NCBI RefSeq assembly: GCF_002563895.1
Contig: NZ_PDJB01000001.1
Coordinates: forward strand, 851,501-915,500
Direction: 5' to 3'
Length of the DNA stretch: 64,000 nt
From: Pseudomonas lurida
GTDB taxonomy: Bacteria > Pseudomonadota > Gammaproteobacteria > Pseudomonadales > Pseudomonadaceae
The translations under genes were made by a program, and so were the position numbers. Position 1 is the first letter of the stretch. Every line of letters starts with the position of its first letter. The notes beneath the pieces are model-generated. The model ran no database searches and was not told where the DNA came from. It saw only the letters and a program-made list of their open reading frames with translations. Below are positions 16,891 through 24,133 of this stretch, piece after piece.

Positions 16891-17984
16891 GTGATTCCGG
16901 CGAAAAGAAGCACCCGGCTTCAGCCAAGAAACTGCGTGACCAACGCAAGAAAGGCCAGGTTGCCCAAAGCCAGGATGTTGCAAAGCTGCTGGTGCTGACG
17001 GCGATCAGTGAGATTGCCTTGTTCACCGCCGAGACCAGCCTGCAACGCTTCCAGCAATTGATGCTGCTGCCGATGTCACGCCTGACGCAACCCTTTGCGC
17101 GAGCGCTGGAAGAAGTGCTGTTTGAGGGGCTGGTGATGTTTTTCTCATTTGCCTTGTTGATGGCCGGGGTCGCGATTGCCACCAAGCTGATCAGCAGTTG
17201 GATGCAGTTCGGGTTGCTGTTTGCACCGCAGACCCTGCAGCTGGATTTCAATCGCCTCAATCCGGTCAGCCAAATCAAGCAAATGTTCTCTGCCCAGCAG
17301 TTGATGAACCTATTGATGAGTGTCGTGAAGGCAGCACTTATCGGGTTGATCCTGTATGTCGTGATCCGTCCTTCATTGGGCACGCTGATCAACCTGGCCA
17401 CCAGTGATCTGCAAAGTTACCTGCTGGCGTTGATTGCGCTGTTTCGTCACCTGCTGCATGTCTGTCTTGGCATGCTGCTGGTGCTGGCGCTCATCGACCT
17501 GGTACTGGTAAAGCACTTCTTTGCCAAGCGCATGCGCATGACCCAAGTGGAGGTCGTCAAAGAGTACAAGGACATGGAAGGTGACCCCCATGTCAAGGGA
17601 CAACGGCGCTCGCTGGCGTATCAATTGGCCCAGGAAGAACCCAAGGTCAAGTTGCCCAAGTTGGAGGAGGCCGACATGCTGGTGGTCAACCCGACCCACT
17701 TTGCTGTTGCCTTGTATTACCGCCCGGGTAAAACGCCGCTGCCGTTACTGGTCGACAAGGGCACGGATGCCGAGGCCCGCAAGCTGATCCAGCGCGCCAA
17801 GGCCGCCGAGGTGCCGGTGATCCAGTGCGTATGGCTGGCCCGCACGCTCTACACGAAAAAACGGGGGGCAAGCATCCCCCGCGAAACCTTGCAGGCGGTG
17901 GCGCTGATTTACCGCACCTTGCGCGAGCTCGATGCTGATGCCAAGCGCGAAACCCTCGAACTGCCGGAGCTTGAGCAGCGTTGA
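16887..17984 (+). CDS. hrcU: HrcU, SctU autocleaving switch protein
   Basis: A 365-residue FlhB/SctU-family protein. The ATG at 16887 overlaps the hrcT stop and begins the typical MSDSGEKKHPASAKKLRDQR; an upstream extension of the frame lies in hrcT and is not real. Four membrane segments lie between about 30 and 210. The cytosolic domain contains the self-cleavage site Asn268-Pro269-Thr270-His271 (NPTH). Cleavage changes substrate choice together with HrpP. It is the last gene of the plus-strand operon; its stop is directly adjacent to the stop of hrpV on the other strand. Confidence 0.96.
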   Translation: MSDSGEKKHPASAKKLRDQRKKGQVAQSQDVAKLLVLTAISEIALFTAETSLQRFQQLMLLPMSRLTQPFARALEEVLFEGLVMFFSFALLMAGVAIATKLISSWMQFGLLFAPQTLQLDFNRLNPVSQIKQMFSAQQLMNLLMSVVKAALIGLILYVVIRPSLGTLINLATSDLQSYLLALIALFRHLLHVCLGMLLVLALIDLVLVKHFFAKRMRMTQVEVVKEYKDMEGDPHVKGQRRSLAYQLAQEEPKVKLPKLEEADMLVVNPTHFAVALYYRPGKTPLPLLVDKGTDAEARKLIQRAKAAEVPVIQCVWLARTLYTKKRGASIPRETLQAVALIYRTLRELDADAKRETLELPELEQR

Positions 17985-18350
17985 TCAGCGGCCTGAACCC
18001 GTATCCAGGGCTTGCAGGTTTGCCAGTGTCAGCATCCGGCTGAGGACCTTGTCGCGTGCGCTGTGCAGTGCCGGCAGCGCGTGCCAGATCACCAGGGCGT
18101 TCTGGGCGTCGAGGTAAATAAAGCAGCCGTCGAACGCCAACGCTTGCTCAAAGCGTCGCTCCAGCACGCGCTGCAATTGCCCGGCCTGCAACGCTTCACG
18201 AGCGACGTGCAGGGCAAGCCCCGGGCAATTTCCAGCGTTCAGTGCGCCTACCTTGATACCGGGCGCGAGGGACAGGTGAGCGGCAGTGCCGCTCACCAGG
18301 TCGTCCAGGAATGCCTGGCGTCGATCGTCGGGCATACCTTGAATCTTCAC
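17985..18350 (-). CDS. hrpV: HrpV-like regulator of the Hrp system
   Basis: Last gene of the hrpF-hrpG-hrcC-hrpT-hrpV set, the same place as in P. syringae. The GTG at 18348-18350 overlaps the hrpT stop (GTGA) and gives 121 residues; the ATG at 18335 (116 residues) has a ribosome site too close to it. The protein is soluble and contains LHVAREALQAGQLQRVLERR and FDGCFIYLDAQNALVIWHAL. In P. syringae HrpV binds HrpS and blocks the activator; HrpG relieves this. Sequence similarity is not obvious to the eye, so the call rests on position and size. Confidence 0.72.
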   Translation of the reverse strand: MKIQGMPDDRRQAFLDDLVSGTAAHLSLAPGIKVGALNAGNCPGLALHVAREALQAGQLQRVLERRFEQALAFDGCFIYLDAQNALVIWHALPALHSARDKVLSRMLTLANLQALDTGSGR

Positions 18351-18550
18351 CGTTCCAGCGACACTGTCTGGTAATCCGGCCGCTCGCCGGCGGGCCCAGG
18401 TTCGACGCGCATCTGCGGCGGCCACCAGATCACCATCTTGTCCTGGGTCGACTGTGGGCGTGAGCATGAATCACCTTTGCAGGTGGGTGTACAACCGGCG
18501 AGGTGCAGGACTGCGAAGATCAGGGGGACGTACAACAAGCTGTGTGTCAT
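18347..18550 (-). CDS. hrpT: HrpT-like small outer-membrane lipoprotein
   Basis: A 67-residue lipoprotein. The ATG at 18548-18550 overlaps the hrcC stop (ATGA); longer forms of the frame lie inside hrcC. The signal peptide ends in the lipobox LAGC with Cys20, and the mature part is short and rich in Pro and Cys (CTPTCKGDSC). HrpT of P. syringae has the same length, position and lipobox and is thought to help secretin assembly in the outer membrane, in the manner of a pilotin. Missing from automatic gene calls may be likely because it is so short. Confidence 0.85.
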   Translation of the reverse strand: MTHSLLYVPLIFAVLHLAGCTPTCKGDSCSRPQSTQDKMVIWWPPQMRVEPGPAGERPDYQTVSLER

Positions 18551-20682
18551 GGCGTGGCCTTCCGGGCTGGAGTGATCAAGGAGGGGCGGGGCACGCTGAG
18601 GTGTTCGTCTTTCACCACCGGACGCATGGCGATAAACACCTCGGCTTCTTCGCCTGGCTTGAGCCAGGCGCGCGGCCACACGGTGACCGCCAGGGTCTGC
18701 GAGTTGCTGCACTCTTTTTCGTCGATCCGTACGTTGCGCTTGAACTGGTTGCGCAACACCACGACCGCCACGTTGTAATGCGGGCCTGCGTACCACTGGC
18801 TGCGCTCGGTATTGAGCGCCAGCAAGTCACGGGTGCTGCACAAGCTGTTCAGTCCCAGAGGCATTGGCGCCGAGTTGAACGCTTTGGGCACTTCCCCGCT
18901 GACCATACGTGCCAGGGTGCCGATGATGTCACTGCGCTTGATCACCGGTTCGTGCGGTGAAATCCGCCTGGCCAGCGGTGTGAGGGCGGCTTGCAACTCG
19001 GCCTGGTCGGCCTGCGGCAAATAGCGAGACGGGTCGTCCTGGTCCCCAATAACGCGGGGTGTGAGGATAAACAGGCGTTCACGTCGATTGTTCTGGCGCT
19101 CCGTCGAGGAAAACAGTGCCTTGCCCAGCAGGGGAATATCGCCCAGCAGGGGAATCTTTCTTTGTTTGTCGGTGCTTTCGGTGACATGGAACCCGCCGAC
19201 CACCAGCGAGCGCTTTTCCGCCATCACGGCTTGGGTGCTGACTTTGCCGCGGCGTACATCAAGGTGGTTGGGGTCAGGGTTGGTCGCGTCGAAATTGCCA
19301 TCTTCAATGTCCACTGCCAAATGGATCTGGTGACCGCCGCGGCTGGTGGTGACCCTGGGCACGACCTGAAAACTGGTGCCCACGGTGACGGGTAGAATGG
19401 TTGCGTTTTCGCTGCCTGGAGTGAGGTACTGGGTGCGGTTGAAATCGATCACCGCCGGTTGGTTTTCCAGGGTCAGCACCGATGGGTTCGACACCATGGT
19501 TGCCAGTCCCTTCTCTTCCAGCGCGCGGATGTCGGCGTAGAAACGGTCGCGGTTTTCAATCGACAACTGCGACGATGTGCCGGGTGCCATGTTGACGCCG
19601 CCCCGGAAGCGGCTGTTCTGGAAACCCCAGTTCACCCCGAATTCGCGCAATTGCGTACGCTCGATGTCGAGTATGATCGCGTCGATTTCGATCAACTTTC
19701 GCGCAACGTCGAGCTGGGTGATCAGTTCGCGGTACATCGCCTGGCGTTCCGGCAGGTCATAGATGAGCACGGCGTTATTGCGCACATCGGCTTCGACGCG
19801 GATCCGGCTGGCGGGTACCGGTGCTCTCGGCGTCAATGCGGGGGCTGCGTCCACTGGCCCGGTGTTGCCCTGTGTACCGAGCATTTGGCCCAGTAGCGGG
19901 TTGCCCAGTCGCGGCACATTGGGCGTGAGAGGCGCGGGTTGAGATGATGGGCGTGGGTTCAGCCCCGTGAGCGTAGAGGCAGCGCGTGGTTCCAGCAGCC
20001 CGCGTAAAATGCTGGCGACACCCGGAATGTTGAGTTTTTCTCCGCGGTAATCCACCTGGCGGTCCGTCGCATTGGCAAACTTCAACGGGTAACTCAACAC
20101 GCTCTGTTTTTCGTCCGGTGAGCGGCGCTGGCTGCTGAACTGCTTGATCTGTTCGATATAGCGCTTGGGGCCGGAGACGAGTACGACCCCGTCTTCGGGC
20201 AACTCGCCCCATCCGAAACGGCTATCGAGCAGGCCGATATCGGTCAGCGCCTGCTTGAGGTCGGAAATCGTTTCTGATGAGACCTCCAGGCGTGCTGACT
20301 CCTGCTGATCCAGCGTGCTGATGTAGAGCGTGTTGTTATACAGGTACCACTGGAAACGGTGCTCGACACCTAGCCTGTCCAACAGGGACTGCGGGGTGTT
20401 CGCGCGGATCTTGCCGTTGACGTCCCCTTCCAGCAGGCCCTCGATTTGCAATTGCGTGCCAAAGGTCTGGGCGAAGTCTTCGAGGACTTCCCGCAGTGGT
20501 TTGTGTTCGGCCTCATAGGCGTAGGCGGTGTTTTTCCATTCCGGGGGAATGGCGGCCAGGACGCTTTGCGCGGGCATCAGCAACCAGGGGAGTGTGAACA
20601 GGCAACGCCAGGTGGCAAGCCTTGACGATGTTCCGGGCAAGGCAGTAGGCATGCGGTTATAACGGTGGGTCTTGTTGTACAT
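18547..20682 (-). CDS. hrcC: HrcC, outer-membrane secretin (SctC)
   Basis: A 711-residue secretin. A signal peptide covers the first ~43 residues (CLFTLPWLLMPAQSVLA-type core). The N domains follow (EHKPLREVLEDFAQTFGTQL and IRVEADVRNNAVLIYDLPER), then the C-terminal secretin core with LTLENQPAVIDFNRTQYL, TSFQVVPRV and GKVSTQAVMAEKRSLVVGGF. It forms the outer-membrane ring. An ATG at 20652 is an alternative start but lacks a ribosome site. It is co-transcribed with hrpF and hrpG from the hrp box at 21332-21360 and couples to hrpT through an ATGA overlap. Confidence 0.95.
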   Translation of the reverse strand: MYNKTHRYNRMPTALPGTSSRLATWRCLFTLPWLLMPAQSVLAAIPPEWKNTAYAYEAEHKPLREVLEDFAQTFGTQLQIEGLLEGDVNGKIRANTPQSLLDRLGVEHRFQWYLYNNTLYISTLDQQESARLEVSSETISDLKQALTDIGLLDSRFGWGELPEDGVVLVSGPKRYIEQIKQFSSQRRSPDEKQSVLSYPLKFANATDRQVDYRGEKLNIPGVASILRGLLEPRAASTLTGLNPRPSSQPAPLTPNVPRLGNPLLGQMLGTQGNTGPVDAAPALTPRAPVPASRIRVEADVRNNAVLIYDLPERQAMYRELITQLDVARKLIEIDAIILDIERTQLREFGVNWGFQNSRFRGGVNMAPGTSSQLSIENRDRFYADIRALEEKGLATMVSNPSVLTLENQPAVIDFNRTQYLTPGSENATILPVTVGTSFQVVPRVTTSRGGHQIHLAVDIEDGNFDATNPDPNHLDVRRGKVSTQAVMAEKRSLVVGGFHVTESTDKQRKIPLLGDIPLLGKALFSSTERQNNRRERLFILTPRVIGDQDDPSRYLPQADQAELQAALTPLARRISPHEPVIKRSDIIGTLARMVSGEVPKAFNSAPMPLGLNSLCSTRDLLALNTERSQWYAGPHYNVAVVVLRNQFKRNVRIDEKECSNSQTLAVTVWPRAWLKPGEEAEVFIAMRPVVKDEHLSVPRPSLITPARKATP

Positions 20683-20694
20683 AGAGTTCTCTGG

Positions 20695-21099
20695 TTAATA
20701 CGACAGCGAACGTAACGAAGTAGGTTTGGATTGATGAGCCGGCAGGGCAAGGCGCACGACCGTCGAGCGCCACGTGTCGCGTTGGTTGAGCAGGGCTTCG
20801 AGGCTGTTGAGTAACGACGTCCCGTGAGGGTCAGTGCGCAGGCATTGGACCAACCAGAGCGCGCCACTGTCGGGCGCTTGGGCGAGCGAGCCTTGAAAGT
20901 GATTCAGGCTGGCCGCACCCAACCGCAGCCAACAGTGCAACGGTGCGTGATCCGGCCGACAGGACGTCAGTTGGACGCAGATCAACACCGCGCCGCCGTG
21001 ACGTTTCAGTAGGATTTCGTCGTTGTTCTCGAGGACAAGCATCTGTTCCGCGTCGCTGCCCAACCAGTCAATAAGTTGATCTTCCAACTTATGGCACAC
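20695..21099 (-). CDS. hrpG: HrpG-like chaperone-type protein
   Basis: A 134-residue soluble protein between hrpF and hrcC, exactly where P. syringae has hrpG. The start is a GTG at 21097-21099 overlapping the end of hrpF by eleven bases. The alternating hydrophobic pattern in EQMLVLENNDEILLKRHGGA and APLHCWLRLGAASLNHFQGS fits the alpha-beta fold of type III secretion chaperones. In P. syringae HrpG binds HrpV and frees the activator HrpS. Similarity is too low to judge by eye, so identity is based on position, size and fold-like pattern. Confidence 0.75.
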   Translation of the reverse strand: MCHKLEDQLIDWLGSDAEQMLVLENNDEILLKRHGGAVLICVQLTSCRPDHAPLHCWLRLGAASLNHFQGSLAQAPDSGALWLVQCLRTDPHGTSLLNSLEALLNQRDTWRSTVVRLALPAHQSKPTSLRSLSY

Positions 21100-21307
21100 C
21101 GTCCAGTGCGGTTTTGAACAGCATGTGGTTGACCCGGCTGTGCTCGTTGAACGCCCAATCGGAGTGATGCCTTTTAAACATGCTCTCGTAAAACATCAGC
21201 ATGTCCTCTGAGGTTTCCGCAGGGGACTGTTCGATGGTTTTATAACGCAGGGTGTCAGCCTTAACTTGGCCCAGAAGCTCACGTTTGAAGCCGTTATAGA
21301 AGTCCAT
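21089..21307 (-). CDS. hrpF: HrpF-like small protein, first gene of hrpF-hrcC operon
   Basis: A 72-residue helical protein, the size of P. syringae HrpF (about 74). It starts MDFYNGFKRELLGQVKADTL and contains MLMFYESMFKRHHSDWAFNE, both likely amphipathic helices. A strong ribosome site (AGGAGA) lies 5 bases before the ATG. HrpF is needed for pilus assembly and its fold resembles small chaperone/needle co-factors. It lies 24 bases downstream of the hrp box at 21332-21360 and begins the operon hrpF-hrpG-hrcC-hrpT-hrpV. Confidence 0.82.
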   Translation of the reverse strand: MDFYNGFKRELLGQVKADTLRYKTIEQSPAETSEDMLMFYESMFKRHHSDWAFNEHSRVNHMLFKTALDGVP

Positions 21308-21331
21308 GATTCTCTCCTGATAGACCTCACC

Positions 21332-21360
21332 TCTGTGGTCAGTGCTGGCTATTCAGTTCC
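21332..21360 (-). promoter_or_regulatory. hrp box before hrpF, overlapping the hrpE stop
   Basis: On the minus strand GGAACT (21360-21355), 16 bases, CCACAGA (21338-21332). It departs from the consensus only in the sixth base. The GGAACT element covers the last codons and part of the stop of hrpE, so the two minus-strand operons are packed without a spacer. Confidence 0.8.
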
Positions 21361-21958
21361 AAGTTGATTGCGCCAGGCCAGCCTGATCACCTTCTTTGGA
21401 AAACGGGGCAAGCATGGAGGCCCAATTGATGTGAAAGTCGCCTTCGTCGGTTTTCAGAACGAGGGTTTGAGTGCTGAGGGTGTCGTCTGGCTGAAGTCTC
21501 CAACGCGCGGCGTCATGGCGGCTGAGGCAATGTTTGAGTGCCTCGATTTCCCGTGGATGACACAACAGGACCGCATTCACCTCCGGGACCTGGCTTGCCA
21601 GCAATTGCTTGAGCAGCGCTGCCAGGCGTTGTGGCTGCGGCGTCTCGTCAAGCAGGTGCCTGATCGCCTGGTTGGCGACCCCTGTGATGTACCGCTCCAG
21701 GTTGTCGCACATTGCTTTTCGCTCGTTTTCCCATCGATGCATCTGTGCGTTGGCACGTTGCCAGAACGCCTGGCCCGCCTGCTCCAAAAGCGCCTCGCGG
21801 CTGAGTTGTGCGCGGTTGAGCAACGCGTCAGCCTGAGCCTTGGCGCGGGTCAACAGGTGTTCGGCTTGGGTGCAGTCAGCGAGCACCTCTCTGGGGATCA
21901 GCCCGTGCGACAGGCTATGGGCGTCCGGCGGCAGCGTGATTTTGCGTCGGCAGAGCAT
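21353..21958 (-). CDS. hrpE: HrpE/HrcL, SctL stator of the secretion ATPase
   Basis: A 201-residue protein from the ATG at 21956-21958, two bases after the hrpD stop; the longer frame extends into hrpD and is rejected. The first half is a charged coiled coil (ADCTQAEHLLTRAKAQADAL, QAGQAFWQRANAQMHRWENE); the second half is the FliH/SctL-like domain (GVANQAIRHLLDETPQPQRL). SctL dimers link HrcN to the sorting platform HrcQ. It is the last gene of the hrpA-hrpB-hrcJ-hrpD-hrpE operon. Confidence 0.87.
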   Translation of the reverse strand: MLCRRKITLPPDAHSLSHGLIPREVLADCTQAEHLLTRAKAQADALLNRAQLSREALLEQAGQAFWQRANAQMHRWENERKAMCDNLERYITGVANQAIRHLLDETPQPQRLAALLKQLLASQVPEVNAVLLCHPREIEALKHCLSRHDAARWRLQPDDTLSTQTLVLKTDEGDFHINWASMLAPFSKEGDQAGLAQSTWN

Positions 21959-21960
21959 CG

Positions 21961-22518
21961 TCAGTTGTCCATTGCGTGGGGCGCAGGCACCAAGCGAGTG
22001 CTGGCGCGTGTTGTCATGCGCCACACCACGGCTTGCCACAGGGTATCCAGGCGACTCGCATCGCCGGCGTATGGGCGGTGGCTTCTTTCCAGTTCGAGCA
22101 CACGCGCAAGGCAAAAGCGCAATCGGAGGCGTTGCCAGACGGGAGGCTCAACCCATGCACGCAGCAGCTGCAAAGGATCGTCTGCAGGTAACAGTGTTTG
22201 CGGGGGCAGGGCCTTGGCAATTCGCTTGCACCACAGGTGATGATCCTCCTGCAAAGCGGTGGTGGTGTGCGGCCTACAAATGCTGTCAATCAGGTCGAGC
22301 ACGAAGTCGAGCTCCGAAGCCGACGCCAAGGCCAGCTTGAGCAGCGTGGGGTGAGGAGCAGGGGGCAGGCCGGGGGTAATCCCTTCGACGGTACAGTTCA
22401 CGGAGGCATCGATAAGGCACAGCGCGTTGATTACCGGGGCGCCGAGGGTACGCCAGTCATCGTGCGCCGACCTCCAGGGACGCGCCCACCATTGCGCCCA
22501 GCCCAGGTGTTCACTCAC
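21961..22518 (-). CDS. hrpD: HrpD, SctK-type accessory protein
   Basis: A 185-residue soluble protein with a GTG start (22516-22518) that overlaps the hrcJ stop (GTGA). It is rich in Trp and Leu at the N-terminus (MSEHLGWAQWWARPWRSAHD) and in helical Arg/Leu segments near the end (QRLRLRFCLARVLELERSHR). Position between hrcJ and hrpE, and length, fit HrpD, the SctK/OrgA-like part of the sorting platform that links the inner ring to HrcQ. This family is poorly conserved, so the evidence is mostly synteny. Confidence 0.78.
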   Translation of the reverse strand: MSEHLGWAQWWARPWRSAHDDWRTLGAPVINALCLIDASVNCTVEGITPGLPPAPHPTLLKLALASASELDFVLDLIDSICRPHTTTALQEDHHLWCKRIAKALPPQTLLPADDPLQLLRAWVEPPVWQRLRLRFCLARVLELERSHRPYAGDASRLDTLWQAVVWRMTTRASTRLVPAPHAMDN

Positions 22519-23318
22519 GGGTTGGTCGCTTGCGAATTATCGGAGTAGCCGGCTGCCACTTGGATTGCCCGCTGTCGCCGGTTGCGCAGGAAGAGTAACG
22601 CGGCCGTCGCCATCACGATCGCAACCAACGTAAGGGTCATGCTGGCGCGCCAAAAGCCGAGGTCATCTGCGGGTATCAAGAACGGCCCGAAATACGCCAG
22701 CTGCCGTTGCTCTTGATAGGCGATTGAAGGCACAAAGACCACCGTGAGCTTTTGCGGGTTATCCACCGCCGTGGACATTCCCGGGATGCTGCTGGCAACC
22801 ATTCGGCGAACCCGAGAACGGATATTGTCGGGGTCCAGCCGCGGATCATGCTTGATGAACACCGAAGCAGAGGCCGGTTGCACCGGTTCTCCCGGCGCGA
22901 TGCGCTCTGGAAGCACCACATGCACCCGGGCGACGATGACACCGTCAATGTTCGACAAGGTCGCCTCAAGTTCCTGGGACAGGGCATAGATGTACCGAGC
23001 CCGCTCCTCCAGCGGTGTTGAAATGACGCCGTCCTTGCGAAACGTATCGCCCAGTGTGGTACGTGCGACCTTGGGCAACCCGACCGCCTCCAGCGTCCGC
23101 ACGGCACGACCGATGTCGACGGCATTGACGACCACGACAACACCGTCTTTAGCAGGCACTTTTTGTGCGCGGATATGCTTGTCAGCCAATTCGGCAATGA
23201 CCTCGTTGGCTTCTTGTTCGGATAGTTGGCGGTGGAGTTCGACGCGCTCACTGCAACCGTTCAGCAAGAAGGCGAGCCATAAAAGCAGCAGAGCGGGGAG
23301 GAGGGACTTCATGCCCAT
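22515..23318 (-). CDS. hrcJ: HrcJ, SctJ inner-ring lipoprotein
   Basis: A 267-residue lipoprotein of the YscJ/SctJ family. The signal peptide ends in the lipobox LNGC (Cys22). The ring-building motifs follow (ELHRQLSEQEANEVIAELAD and DGVVVVVNAVDIGRAVRTLE; PLEERARYIYALSQELEATL). A membrane segment lies near the C-terminus (MTLTLVAIVMATAALLFL) followed by a basic tail. It forms the 24-fold inner ring with HrpQ. The ATG at 23318 is used; codon 3 is a second possible start. It is directly adjacent to hrpB. Confidence 0.95.
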   Translation of the reverse strand: MGMKSLLPALLLLWLAFLLNGCSERVELHRQLSEQEANEVIAELADKHIRAQKVPAKDGVVVVVNAVDIGRAVRTLEAVGLPKVARTTLGDTFRKDGVISTPLEERARYIYALSQELEATLSNIDGVIVARVHVVLPERIAPGEPVQPASASVFIKHDPRLDPDNIRSRVRRMVASSIPGMSTAVDNPQKLTVVFVPSIAYQEQRQLAYFGPFLIPADDLGFWRASMTLTLVAIVMATAALLFLRNRRQRAIQVAAGYSDNSQATNP

Positions 23319-23687
23319 CTACTGCAGATTGCTGATTTTATCGAGGCCTTGGGCGGTTTTACCGACACCCTTGACCAGGATGTGGGTCAGCAGCAAGGTG
23401 TTGGAAAGGTGGCTGGGGTAGTCCCGCATCGCACGCTCGTTATTTTTTTTACTGAGGGCGCGCAAACTTTTGCCCATGCGCTCTGTTGAGTGAGCGAGCG
23501 CGTCTGATGCGTCTGCCAGCAGGCTGGTCCGTTCAGCCCGGTGCGTGGTGGCAGCCGGGGCGGTTGGCTGTGCCAGGGCTGAGGTGAAGTGATGGATATC
23601 GGCAGACGGTGAGGGTGAATATTCAACTGATCTGTGTGCGCTGCCAGTGTCGTCATGCTCTGCGGAAAAAACGGTTTTGATTTGCAT
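23319..23687 (-). CDS. hrpB: HrpB, SctI-type inner rod protein
   Basis: A 122-residue protein located immediately upstream of hrcJ, as in P. syringae. It has a disordered, Ser/Pro-rich first half and a helical C-terminal part (MRDYPSHLSNTLLLTHILVK then GVGKTAQGLDKISNLQ), the layout of SctI/PrgJ-type inner rod or adapter subunits. Such proteins are secreted early and anchor the pilus in the export gate. It is separated from the hrpA-like gene by 101 bases that hold two hairpins, so its expression depends on read-through. Confidence 0.82.
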   Translation of the reverse strand: MQIKTVFSAEHDDTGSAHRSVEYSPSPSADIHHFTSALAQPTAPAATTHRAERTSLLADASDALAHSTERMGKSLRALSKKNNERAMRDYPSHLSNTLLLTHILVKGVGKTAQGLDKISNLQ

Positions 23688-23717
23688 GCCAGACCTTTTG
23701 CATCAAGGGCTCAGGAG

Positions 23718-23740
23718 GGCGACGCTGGGTAAGCGTCGCC
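23718..23740 (-). promoter_or_regulatory. Perfect 8-bp stem-loop before hrpB
   Basis: GGCGACGC (23718-23725) and GCGTCGCC (23733-23740) pair perfectly with a 7-base loop. There is no T-run, so it is not a terminator. It is the second of two tandem hairpins between hrpA and hrpB and may protect or process the mRNA. Confidence 0.6.
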
Positions 23741-23745
23741 GGTGT

Positions 23746-23778
23746 AGAAAACTTCCCCGACTGATTGCCTCGGGGAAG
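23746..23778 (-). terminator. Intrinsic (partial) terminator after hrpA
   Basis: CTTCCCCGA (23752-23760) pairs perfectly with TCGGGGAAG (23770-23778) over 9 bp with a 9-base loop, followed on the minus strand by TTTTC. It begins 10 bases after the hrpA stop. Because no hrp box lies before hrpB, some transcripts must read through, so it probably attenuates. Confidence 0.75.
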
Positions 23779-23788
23779 CTGGCCATTC

Positions 23789-23971
23789 TTAACGGTAGGT
23801 GTCAGCAACACTCTTCAAGCCGGTTTGCCACCTGGCTTCTCGACCCAACTCTGCGATCTTTTTGTTGTCTTCTTTAGACCCTTCGGTGGTTTCTTCCAAA
23901 CTCGGTGCGCCTGAGCCATAACCATTGCCAACCGGATAAGGGTTAAAGCCAGTGTTAGAGGGTATCGTCAT
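23789..23971 (-). CDS. HrpA-like candidate pilin of the type III system
   Basis: First gene behind the hrp box at 24056-24084 and in the place of P. syringae hrpA. The ATG at 23969-23971 is chosen because GGAG lies 8 bases before it; a frame extension to 24028 has no ribosome site. This gives 60 residues: a Gly/Pro/Tyr-rich first half (FNPYPVGNGYGSGAPSLEET) and a charged C-terminal helix (KKIAELGREARWQTGLKSVA). Hrp pilins are short, poorly conserved and end in a helix. The terminator just after the gene fits a highly expressed subunit. Identity as pilin is inferred from context only. Confidence 0.62.
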   Translation of the reverse strand: MTIPSNTGFNPYPVGNGYGSGAPSLEETTEGSKEDNKKIAELGREARWQTGLKSVADTYR

Positions 23972-24055
23972 TGGGTGTTCTCCAGGGATGCCTGCAATAA
24001 AGATAGTGGGTTTACCAGTTTGATTCATAATGTTTGAATCGCTGCTGGCACTAAC

Positions 24056-24084
24056 TATGTGGCCATTGGTGTGGATGGCGTTCC
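24056..24084 (-). promoter_or_regulatory. hrp box before the hrpA-like gene
   Basis: On the minus strand GGAACG (24084-24079), 16 bases, CCACATA (24062-24056); only the sixth base departs from the consensus. It lies 84 bases before the chosen hrpA start and would drive hrpA-hrpB-hrcJ-hrpD-hrpE. Confidence 0.85.
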
Positions 24085-24133
24085 TGAAGTTTTCCGTGCA
24101 AATGTTTCGAATTATTAGTTGGTGGCCTGGGGT

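Noticed and set aside
23687..23789. hrpZ (harpin) gene expected between hrpA and hrpB
   Set aside because: Only 101 bases separate the two genes and they hold two hairpins; no coding capacity.
23972..24028. Longer N-terminus for the hrpA-like gene
   Set aside because: The upstream ATG has no ribosome site, whereas the ATG at 23971 has GGAG at good spacing; the 60-residue form also fits pilin size.
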